Assembly (NCBI GenBank): GCA_958295465.1 | Contig: OY282353.1 | Location: 4,083,001-4,147,000 of the forward strand | DNA from: an uncultured Gammaproteobacteria bacterium | Lineage (GTDB): Bacteria; Pseudomonadota; Gammaproteobacteria; HK1 | DNA length: 64,000 nt | Direction of reading: 5' to 3' | Shown: one piece after another, positions 57,105 through 64,000 of the stretch | Position numbering within the stretch: position 1 is the stretch's first letter | Layout of the letters: every line of letters begins with the position of its first letter | Notes under the pieces: model-generated | Told to the model about the DNA's origin: nothing | Seen by the model: only the letters and a program-made list of their open reading frames with translations | Database searches by the model: none | Translations under genes and position numbers: made by a program

Positions 57105-57705
57105 GCCGCACCGGCCCACGCGGGGGCGGTGCGTCAACGCCCGGCCCGGGTCGATACGCCCTGCCCCCGCCGACGCCCTCGACGCCTTCGGGTCCTGCAA
57201 GGCGCGCTCCGCTTGCGTGCGCCTCGGCGGCGCCCCTTGACCCTCGCCGGTATCGCGCACCGCTGTTCGCCATTCATCCGCGGTTTGACGTAGCCGCCAA
57301 CAGCCCCTGACGCCCGGCGGCGCCCCCGTCGTGCAAGGCCACACCCGGCCCCTCCCGTCCACGGATGGGAGGCGGCAGCCGGGGGAGCCGACCCCACACA
57401 CACACCCGGCTCCGGCGCCCGCGCTCCCGGAGCGGGCGGCGTCCACGCCCGTGGACGGGAGGGGGAGCGCCGCCATCGAGCCCGGGGGGCGGGGAAAACG
57501 TCGCCCGGGGCGCCCCTGGCGGGGCGCGGTCGTGTCGGGGCGGGCGCAGCCGACACGGGACGGGCGGGGCGTTCCGGGCCGGGAGTGAGGGGAGTCGGGG
57601 ATGAAGGGAAGGGGGAGGAGGAAAACGAGGCATGAGGCGCCCCCGCGGAGGGGCATCGTGCCTGTCGCGCGTCCACGCGCATTTGCCGATACGGGAGATA
57701 CGCCG
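57105..57705. other. GC-rich spacer upstream of the coupling-protein gene
   Basis: 601 bp with no supported gene. It contains inverted repeats (GTCCACGCCCGTGGAC near 57441-57456) and the motif CCGGCGCCCGCGCTCCCGG (57412 region), which recurs in part at about 63532-63550 before the DUF6117 gene. Such repeats may mark recombination or transcript ends. Confidence 0.5.
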
Positions 57706-60012
57706 ATGGTGAAGTACGAGTCACTCCACGACCACGCGGTCGTCATGTTCAGCGGCGACGTCGACTGGACGTCGATTTGCCAGCTCACCGACCTCGTCGA
57801 CACGCTGGTCGAGCGCCACTTCCACACCCGCATCGAGCTGGTCGTCGCCTCGCCGGGCGGGGTGGTGGCGGCGCTCGACCACTACCTCGAATGCACCGGT
57901 CGTTGGCGGGCGCAGGGGGTGCGGCTGCGCACCCGGGTGGTCTCCCACGCCTTCAGCGCAGCGGCCGTCATGCTCTCGCTCGGCGACGAGCGTGTGGCCG
58001 GGCGCGGGGCGCGGCTGCTCTACCACCCGGCGCGGGTCCACGACGCGGGGCCGATTACCGCGCGCGAGAGCACGGAGATGCACGACGCGCTGCGCCGCAT
58101 CGACGACGTGATGGTGGCGCGGCTGGTCGCGCGGGTGCTCGACGGCGGGGCGTCCGTGCGTGTGCCCTACGGGGCCGAGTCCTCGGACCGCCGGGTGCTC
58201 GACGCCCTGGCCGCGGGCCTGGTGGGGGGCGCGAAGCCGCCGCGCCGGCTCGGGGCGCTGGCGCAGTGTGTCGGGCGGGCGGTGACCCGGGCGGTGCAGG
58301 CGGGGGACCGGGAGACGCTGGCCGCGCTCTACCGCCGCCTCGCCGAGCCCGACCGCACCATCTCGGCGACGCTCGCGCGGACGCTGCGCCTGGTGGACCG
58401 GGTGGGGGTGGACGAGACGGCGGAGCGCGGGGGCGGCGGGGACCGTCCGGGGCTCACCGTTACCCAGTGGCGGGCGCTGTACCCGCCGCACGGGGTGGTG
58501 CCGCGCGCGCTGCTGACCCGCCACACGCTGGTGCTCGGGGAGACGGGCTCGGGCAAGAGCGCCTCGGCCGTGCTGCCGGTGTGTGCGGCGATGGCGCAGG
58601 CGCCGCCCGGGCGGGTGGGGGCGGCGCTGGTCATCGACCCCAAGCGCGAGGCCGGGCCGGTGCTCGAAGCGCTCGCCCCCGGGCGGCTGCGCCACATCAC
58701 CGCACAGGGGACGGTGCTGAACCTGATGGCGAGTCCGGCGTGGTCGCTGGAGGCGGACCTCGCGGCAGGGCGGTGGCTGGGCGCGGCGACGCGGGTGCTC
58801 TTGCGCGTGCACTCGCTCCTTCCGGCGACGCCGGCGCGGGTGCTCGTCGAGCACGCCGTCAGCGACGGGAACCAGGCGTTCTTCGACCGCGAGGGGGTGG
58901 AGCTGCTGCGGGCGGTGCTGGCGTTCGTGCTGATGCTCACCGACGGGCGGGCGCCGGCGCCCGAGGAATGGGCGGGCGGGGAGGTCGCGGCCTGGGTGCG
59001 GGCGCTCGTGGCGCGGGCGCGGGGCGAGGTGGGCGGGCGCGGGGCGAACGTGCTGGCGCTGGCCGCGTGGGCGCTGACCGGCCCGCTCACCGCGCTGGTG
59101 CCCGACGACCACACGGTGACGCTCCCCGGCGAGGCGAGTCCTCCGCCGCGCGGGTGGCTGTTCGCCCGGGCGGCGCGGTACGCCCGCGCGGTGTGGGGAC
59201 GCGAGCCGGGCGAGGGCCGCGACGTGCTCGACCGGGTGGCCGAGTACTGGGCGCCGATGAGCCGCATCGAGCGCCAGTATGCAGGAGTGCTCGCGACGGC
59301 GCGCACCGCGTGCAGCGCGCTCGCGGACGCGGCGGTGGCGCGGCGCCTGTACTTCGGCTGCGAGCCGGGGTACGCGGCGGCCCGCGAGGCGGGCGAGGTG
59401 CTCGACTTCGCCCGCGCGGTCTCGCGCGAGGGCGGCGGGCCGCTGGTGCTCTACCAGCCCGCACTGCACGGCCCCGACGAGCTCGTGGCCCGGGCGCTCA
59501 AGGCGGCGTTCTTCGAGGCGGTGCTCCACGACCCGGACCGGGCGCGGGGGTGCGAAGACCTGCCGCTGCTCGGGTACGTGGCCGACGAATTCCATCGTTT
59601 CGTGACCAGCGACCGGGTGCACGGGGAGCAATCGTTCCTCGACACCTGCCGCTCGTTCGGGGCGTTCTGCGTGCTGGCCTGCCAGTCGGTGGCGGGCATC
59701 GAGCACGCGCTGGCCGAGGGCGCGGGGAGCGGCACCCGCAACGAGGCGGCGGTGTCGATGCTGATGACGAACACGGCCACCAAGCTGGTCTTCCGAAGCA
59801 CCGACCCGAAGACGCTGCAGCCCCTGCACGAGTGGTGCCCGCACCACCCGGGGCTCGACGCGGTGACGCGGGTGCGCCCGCCGACGACGCTCGCCCCGGG
59901 CGAGTGCTACGCGCTGCTGCCCGACGGGCGGTTCGAGCGGCGCCGGCTGGAGCCCTTCGAGACGCCCGCCGGGCGGGCGCGGGGCCGCCAGGCGTCTCCC
60001 GCCCGCTCCTGA
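57706..60012 (+). CDS. ClpP-like domain fused to a TraD/VirD4-type coupling ATPase
   Basis: 768 aa from ATG 57706. Residues 1-180 form a ClpP/SDH-like fold: LVVASPGGVVAALDHYL, then HAFSAAAVMLSLGD with a candidate nucleophile Ser84, and RLLYHPARV with His107 (the ClpP MIHQP position). The rest is a type IV coupling-protein ATPase with Walker A LVLGETGSGKS (about 276-285), Walker B LLGYVADEFHRF (about 620-630) and the sensor-like VLACQSVAGIEHAL. It should pump DNA in transfer, while the protease-like part is unusual. The Ser and His are retained; an Asp is not assigned. Confidence 0.85.
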   Translation: MVKYESLHDHAVVMFSGDVDWTSICQLTDLVDTLVERHFHTRIELVVASPGGVVAALDHYLECTGRWRAQGVRLRTRVVSHAFSAAAVMLSLGDERVAGRGARLLYHPARVHDAGPITARESTEMHDALRRIDDVMVARLVARVLDGGASVRVPYGAESSDRRVLDALAAGLVGGAKPPRRLGALAQCVGRAVTRAVQAGDRETLAALYRRLAEPDRTISATLARTLRLVDRVGVDETAERGGGGDRPGLTVTQWRALYPPHGVVPRALLTRHTLVLGETGSGKSASAVLPVCAAMAQAPPGRVGAALVIDPKREAGPVLEALAPGRLRHITAQGTVLNLMASPAWSLEADLAAGRWLGAATRVLLRVHSLLPATPARVLVEHAVSDGNQAFFDREGVELLRAVLAFVLMLTDGRAPAPEEWAGGEVAAWVRALVARARGEVGGRGANVLALAAWALTGPLTALVPDDHTVTLPGEASPPPRGWLFARAARYARAVWGREPGEGRDVLDRVAEYWAPMSRIERQYAGVLATARTACSALADAAVARRLYFGCEPGYAAAREAGEVLDFARAVSREGGGPLVLYQPALHGPDELVARALKAAFFEAVLHDPDRARGCEDLPLLGYVADEFHRFVTSDRVHGEQSFLDTCRSFGAFCVLACQSVAGIEHALAEGAGSGTRNEAAVSMLMTNTATKLVFRSTDPKTLQPLHEWCPHHPGLDAVTRVRPPTTLAPGECYALLPDGRFERRRLEPFETPAGRARGRQASPARS

Positions 60013-60130
60013 TTCCGAGTCCCTTCCCCATTCGCACCGGCCTGTCCCGCGAGGGGACGGGGCGGCGCACCCCTGCGCGCGGAGTCCGTGCGCGTTTGCC
60101 TGTCCACCCCCCTATAGGAGAGCCCTTGCC

Positions 60131-61159
60131 ATGACCCGTTCCACCACCCCAATCACCGCCGACTACTCGCTCCGCCCGAGCGCGCTCGCCGACGCCCTCG
60201 CACGGCTCGTCGAGGCCCGCCAGCCGGTCATCGTCTGGGGACCGCCCGGGTGCGCCAAATCCCAGATTGCCCAACAGGTCGCCGCGGCCTCGCAGCGCAC
60301 CTACCTCGACGTGCGCGCCCTGCTGCTCGACCCCGTGGACCTGCGCGGCATTCCGTGGCGCGACACCGACGGGCGCACCCGTTGGGCGCCGCCTGCGTTC
60401 CTGCCCCCGGGCGATGCGCCGGGGCGCTGGCTCGTGAACCTCGAAGAGCTGCCTTCGGCGGTCCCGATGGTCCAGGCCGCCCTCTACCAGCTCGTGCTCG
60501 ACCGGCGCTGCGGCGAGTACGTCCTGCCCGAAGGCGCCGCCCTCATCGCCTGCGGGAACCGCGAAGGGGACCGGGGCGTCGTGCACCGGATGCCGACCCC
60601 GCTGGCCTCGCGCTTCGTGCATCTGGAGGTGCGCGTCGATGCCGCCGACTGGTGCGCCTGGGGGGCCGGGAACGGCATCGCCCCGGAGGTGCTGTTCTTC
60701 ATCCAGATGCGCCCCGAGCTCCTGCACGACTTCGACCCCCGGTCGGAGGAGAAGGCGTTCCCCTGCCCCCGCACCTGGGAGTTCGTCTCCCACGTCGTGC
60801 GCCACCGGAGCGGCCTCGACCCCGGCGCCGAGCGGGCCGTGGTGGTCGGGACCGTCGGCCAGGGCGCGGCGGTCGAGTTCCTCGCGTTCCTGAACGTGTG
60901 GCGCGAGCTCCCGCACCCGCGTGCGGTCTTCGACGACCCCGAGCACGCGCCGGTGCCGGAGAACGCGAGCGCGCTGATTGCGCTCTGCGGCGCGCTCTAC
61001 CGCCTGGCCGATGACGTCAACTTCCCCGCCGTCGTCGCCTACGCCAAGCGCCTGCGCCGCGAGCTCGGGCACTTCCTCATCGGGTCCTGCACCCGCCGCG
61101 ACCCGGCGCTTCAACACACCGAGGCGTACATCCGGTGGCAGGCCCACCGCAACCCCTGA
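60131..61159 (+). CDS. MoxR-type AAA+ ATPase
   Basis: 342 aa. The Walker A motif is VIVWGPPGCAKSQIAQQ (residues 37-44), Walker B is WLVNLEELPSA (about 103-110), and the sensor is ALIACGNREGDRG, with arginine finger TPLASRFVHLEV. It is the first of three genes (ATPase, DUF3150, VWA) with short spacing, a set found on phages and mobile elements. By analogy with MoxR/VWA pairs it would remodel or insert a metal into a partner, but the target is unknown. Confidence 0.88.
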   Translation: MTRSTTPITADYSLRPSALADALARLVEARQPVIVWGPPGCAKSQIAQQVAAASQRTYLDVRALLLDPVDLRGIPWRDTDGRTRWAPPAFLPPGDAPGRWLVNLEELPSAVPMVQAALYQLVLDRRCGEYVLPEGAALIACGNREGDRGVVHRMPTPLASRFVHLEVRVDAADWCAWGAGNGIAPEVLFFIQMRPELLHDFDPRSEEKAFPCPRTWEFVSHVVRHRSGLDPGAERAVVVGTVGQGAAVEFLAFLNVWRELPHPRAVFDDPEHAPVPENASALIALCGALYRLADDVNFPAVVAYAKRLRRELGHFLIGSCTRRDPALQHTEAYIRWQAHRNP

Positions 61160-61185
61160 GTTCACCCGCACAAGGAGATTCCGCC

Positions 61186-62064
61186 ATGGACCTCACCCGC
61201 GACGCGATGCTCGTCACCCTTCGCATCCACCACTGGTCGGGCAAGCGCTACGACCGCAAGGCGAGCGAGCACGTGGCCTACCACCACGACGCCGACACCG
61301 ATGCCGGGCGCTACACCAAGCGGCTGCTGCCGAAGGCCGCGTTCGCCGCACTGACCAAGGCCGTCAGTGCCGCCCGCAGCGCCCACTACGACAACACGCT
61401 CCCTTGGGACGACCAGGGCAAGCGGCTGCTGAGCGTGGACAACTTCGACTACTACACCGCCACGCTCGACGGCTGCATCGAGCAGATGGTCGGTGCCCGC
61501 ACCCGCTTCATCGAGGACTACGACTTCCACGTGGCCCGGGCGCGCGCGAACCTGGGGCGGCTGTTCGACCCCGACGACTACCCCCCGAAGGAGGCGCTGG
61601 GGCGCAAGTTCCGCGTCCGCTACCAGGTGACTCCCGTCGAGGATGCGGGCCACTTCCTCGCCCGGCTCGGGGCCGAGGATGCCGCGCGGGTCAGGCGCGA
61701 CATCGAGCGCGACGTGGAGGCCCGCATCCACGACGCACTGGGCGACCTCTACCGCCGGCTCGGGAGCGCGGTCGAGCGTGTGAGCGAGCGGCTGGGAGAC
61801 GGGGATGACGGGAAGCCGCTGGTGTTCCGCAACACCATGATTGAGCACCTGCGCACGCTGGTGGACGTGGTGCCGCGGCTGAACCTGTTCGGGGACGCGC
61901 ACCTGGCGCGGCTCTGCGAGGAGGTCAAGGAGCGCATCGCGGCGGTGGAGCCGGACATGCTCCGGCCCTCGCGCAGCTTCGACCCCGGGACGCGCGAGCG
62001 GGTGCGGCGCGCGGCGGCGGAGCTGGCGCCGCAGTTCGCGGGCTACTTCGAGGAGGCCGCGTGA
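61186..62064 (+). CDS. DUF3150 family protein
   Basis: 292 aa from ATG 61186 (MDLTRDAMLVTLRIHHWSGKRYDRK), with AAGGAGATT upstream. An acidic and basic helical protein, conserved around YDNTLPWDDQGKRLLSVDNFDYYTATLDG and FRVRYQVTPVED. The function is unknown, and the family goes with MoxR-VWA partners. Its stop overlaps the next gene's ATG (TGATG). Confidence 0.75.
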   Translation: MDLTRDAMLVTLRIHHWSGKRYDRKASEHVAYHHDADTDAGRYTKRLLPKAAFAALTKAVSAARSAHYDNTLPWDDQGKRLLSVDNFDYYTATLDGCIEQMVGARTRFIEDYDFHVARARANLGRLFDPDDYPPKEALGRKFRVRYQVTPVEDAGHFLARLGAEDAARVRRDIERDVEARIHDALGDLYRRLGSAVERVSERLGDGDDGKPLVFRNTMIEHLRTLVDVVPRLNLFGDAHLARLCEEVKERIAAVEPDMLRPSRSFDPGTRERVRRAAAELAPQFAGYFEEAA

Positions 62065-63503
62065 TGGGGATGCACGATGAATCGGCCCGCCGGGTGAGCG
62101 ACTGCGTAGGCGCGTTGCTCACCGAGCAGCCCTTCTTCGGGAGCCTGGCCCTGCGGCTCCCGCTCCGCCCCGACCCGACGCGCGAGACGCTGGCGAGCGA
62201 CGGGCGCGAGCTCCGCTACTCGCCGGCGTGGGTGGCCCGCACGGACGGGGACCGCATCAAGGCGGCGGTGGCGCGGGTGGTGTTCGCCTGTGCGCTCAAG
62301 CACCACACGCGGCGCGGCGAACGGGACCCCGGACGCTGGCAGCGGGCGTCTCAACTCGTGACGCACGGGGAGCTGCGCCGGGCGGGCTTCGTGCTGCCCG
62401 CGGACGCGGAGGCGTGGGAGGACCTGAGCGTCGAGGACGCCTACGAGCGGCTGGCCGGGGATGCGTCCGGGTCCGGCGATGAAGGGGCGCCCGGGGACGA
62501 TGCGTCCGGGTCCGGAAGTGACGCCGGTGGTTCCGATGGTTCCGGGAGTTCCGGTGACCCGGGCGATGCGTCCGGGTCCGGCGATGAGGGGACGCCCGGG
62601 GACGATGCGCCCGATTCCGGGGACGGCAGCGATGATTCCGGAGGGGCGTCCGGGTCCGGAAGTGACGCAGGCGGTTCCGATGGTGCCGGGAGTTCCGGTG
62701 ACCCGGGCGACGCAGCCGGCTCCCCCGGCCAGGACGCCCCGCCCGGGGACGGCGACCCCCCGAGCCACGACCCCGCCGGCACCGGCGAGGTCATGGACGC
62801 TCCCGCGCGCGGGGAGGAGGACGGGGCATCGTCCGGCGACACGCCCCTGGACGTCGCCGCCGAGGAGCAGGCGTGGGACGAGGCCATGCACCAGGCGGTG
62901 AGTCTCGCCAAGACTCAGGGCAATCGGCCCGGGCGTATCGAGGAGACGCTTCACGACGCCCACCGCAGCCGCCTCGACTGGCGTGTGTTGCTCCGCCAGT
63001 ACCTCGTCTCCGCCTCGCGCGACGACTACCGCTGGAGCGTCCCCAACCGGCGCTTCATCGACGCCGGCCTCTACCTCCCGTCGATGCACTGCGAGGGCAT
63101 CGACACCCTCGCGGTGCTCATCGACACCTCGGACTCGCTCGACACCGCCACCCTGGCCACGTTCTGGACCGAGCTGCGCGCCGTGGCCGAAGCGCTCCGG
63201 CCCCACACCCTCGCCGTGGTGCAGGTCGACACCGAGGTGCAGGACGCGGCCGTCTACCGCTTCGGGGACCTGCCTGAAGAGCTCGTGGTCAAGGGCCGGG
63301 GCGGAACGGACTTCCGCCCCGGGTTCGCGTGGCTCGACCGCGAAGGCATCACCCCCCGGTGCTGCCTCTACCTCACCGACATGGAGTGCGACCGCTACCC
63401 CGAGGCGCCGCCGCCCTACCCGGTGCTGTGGTGCAACTGGGGGCCGGTGCCGCCCGAGCACCTGCGCGAGCCCTGGGGCGAACGCATCGACCTCGCCCCG
63501 TAG
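62064..63503 (+). CDS. VWA-like metallopeptidase-related protein (DUF2201)
   Basis: 479 aa. The N-terminal DUF2201 metallopeptidase-like region covers about residues 1-130 and the C-terminal VWA-like domain about 330-479, with AVLIDTSDSLDTATLATF (the MIDAS-like DxSxS is here DTSDS) and LYLTDMECDRYPE. Between them is a 140-residue acidic Gly/Ser/Asp linker built from imperfect repeats (DASGSGDEG...). I see no zinc HExxH in the N-terminal part. It is coupled to the DUF3150 gene by a 1-bp overlap. Confidence 0.8.
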   Translation: MGMHDESARRVSDCVGALLTEQPFFGSLALRLPLRPDPTRETLASDGRELRYSPAWVARTDGDRIKAAVARVVFACALKHHTRRGERDPGRWQRASQLVTHGELRRAGFVLPADAEAWEDLSVEDAYERLAGDASGSGDEGAPGDDASGSGSDAGGSDGSGSSGDPGDASGSGDEGTPGDDAPDSGDGSDDSGGASGSGSDAGGSDGAGSSGDPGDAAGSPGQDAPPGDGDPPSHDPAGTGEVMDAPARGEEDGASSGDTPLDVAAEEQAWDEAMHQAVSLAKTQGNRPGRIEETLHDAHRSRLDWRVLLRQYLVSASRDDYRWSVPNRRFIDAGLYLPSMHCEGIDTLAVLIDTSDSLDTATLATFWTELRAVAEALRPHTLAVVQVDTEVQDAAVYRFGDLPEELVVKGRGGTDFRPGFAWLDREGITPRCCLYLTDMECDRYPEAPPPYPVLWCNWGPVPPEHLREPWGERIDLAP

Positions 63504-63611
63504 GCCCCGCACCACCCGTTCGACGCCGTATCCGGCGCCCGCGCTCCCGCGGGCGTCCGTCTCCACTCGTCCCCGTGGAAACGGGGAGCACATCCACCGA
63601 AGGAGGAGCCC

Positions 63612-63836
63612 ATGTCCGACACCCATATCACGCCGGAGCACCGGCGTGCGTTCGAAGCGCTCACCAGCGGCGAGTGCGGCAACTTCGCGCTGTTCAGTTG
63701 CACCGTCAACGGCGCCCCCGCCTCGGCCATCGTAGCGGTCTGCGCCGACGGCGGCGAGCGCCTCATCCACCCGCTGTTCGTGTCCGTGACCCCGGACATG
63801 CACCTGGCCGACCACGACGGGCAGGCACCGCGCTGA
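63612..63836 (+). CDS. DUF6117-like small protein
   Basis: 74 aa (MSDTHITPEHRRAFEALTSGECGNFALFSCTVNGAPASAIVAVCADGG...). The GNFALFSCTVNGxPASAIVAV core resembles DUF6117 proteins found on plasmids and integrative elements. The function is unknown. It has its own ribosome site (GAAGGAGGAG). Confidence 0.65.
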   Translation: MSDTHITPEHRRAFEALTSGECGNFALFSCTVNGAPASAIVAVCADGGERLIHPLFVSVTPDMHLADHDGQAPR

Positions 63837-63879
63837 GCCGCCCCTGCCCACCCATCCCTACCGCAAAGGAGAACCCCCC

Positions 63880-64000
63880 ATGCACGACCTGACCTGCACC
63901 ACCGTCCGCGAGCTCGCACTCGACACGCTCGAGCCCGCGCCCGAGAACGTGCGCACGGCCCCGCCCGAGGCGGCGGCGCTCGCCGAGCTCAAGGCGTCCC
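63880..64000 (+). CDS. ParB-like protein, truncated by the window end
   Basis: The first 40 residues are MHDLTCTTVRELALDTLEPAPENVRTAPPEAAALAELKAS. This matches the N-terminal ParB/Spo0J nuclease-like domain (the LxpNPxNxR position is here LEPAPENVR). ATG 63880 follows AAAGGAGAA. The gene continues beyond 64000, so its size and domain set are unseen. Confidence 0.65.
   Translation, partial: MHDLTCTTVRELALDTLEPAPENVRTAPPEAAALAELKAS

Noticed and set aside
55538..57310. 590-aa frame crossing the relaxase end and the SLOG gene
   Set aside because: It overlaps two supported genes in another frame and has shadow-like composition.
57721..59847. 708-aa minus-strand frame over the coupling ATPase
   Set aside because: Antisense of a gene with clear Walker motifs; the predicted protein is His/Arg-rich with no domain.

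Overview
This is a very GC-rich (around 68-70% by eye) chromosomal window from a gammaproteobacterium. The evidence is the gene order leuB-asd-fimV-truA-trpF-trpB-trpA-accD-folC-dedD-cvpA-purF-metZ, all on the minus strand. That string is a gammaproteobacterial hallmark, and fimV, dedD and cvpA next to purF are typical of the class. I cannot fix the genus from sequence alone.

Region 1 (1-2.2 kb) is a complete ISKra4-type insertion sequence with a 9-bp target duplication and a -1 frameshift signal. It has landed in domain V of a group II intron remnant. Region 2 (2.2-20.7 kb) is the housekeeping block: msrB, a glycerate kinase, then the metZ-to-leuB string, with queG divergent. Region 3 (20.8-22.4 kb) is a second, unrelated DDE insertion sequence. 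Region 4 (22.5-29.8 kb) carries dapD, an HU-like protein, pgi, glpK, a NIPSNAP protein and an aminotransferase.

Region 5 (30.2-40.2 kb) is a sugar-transfer locus. It holds a polyprenyl-phosphate mannose synthase fused to GtrA, a bifunctional GDP-mannose-forming ManC, and three different multi-membrane GT-C proteins. These resemble the eukaryotic dolichol-P-mannose users Alg9/PIG-B (GT22), TMEM260 (DUF2723/GT117) and TMTC (DUF1736 plus TPR). Together they read as a pathway from hexose phosphate through GDP-mannose and lipid-P-mannose to periplasmic or protein-linked mannose; this is inference. Region 6 (40.5-44.2 kb) has tRNA-Ser(CGA), a GST, an L,D-transpeptidase, a gamma-glutamyltransferase remnant, a 129-bp tandem repeat and an inositol-dehydrogenase-like gene.

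Region 7 (44.4 kb to the end) is an integrated mobile element. It starts with a P4-type integrase, an AlpA-like regulator and a glutamine synthetase remnant. It then carries a RiPP (lasso-peptide-like) locus: two short precursor genes, each with a 21-C run, a sulfotransferase and an asparagine-synthetase-type cyclase. Next come a tyrosine recombinase and a mobilisation module (small TraD-like protein, candidate oriT, MobA/MobL relaxase with five 81-bp repeats). The window ends with a SLOG-fold protein, a coupling-protein ATPase fused to a ClpP-like domain, a MoxR-DUF3150-VWA trio, a DUF6117-like protein and the start of a ParB-like gene.

The points most worth following are the twin precursor genes with poly-C tracts that put the conserved leader/core out of frame, the eukaryote-like mannosyltransferase cluster, and the ClpP/coupling-protein fusion.
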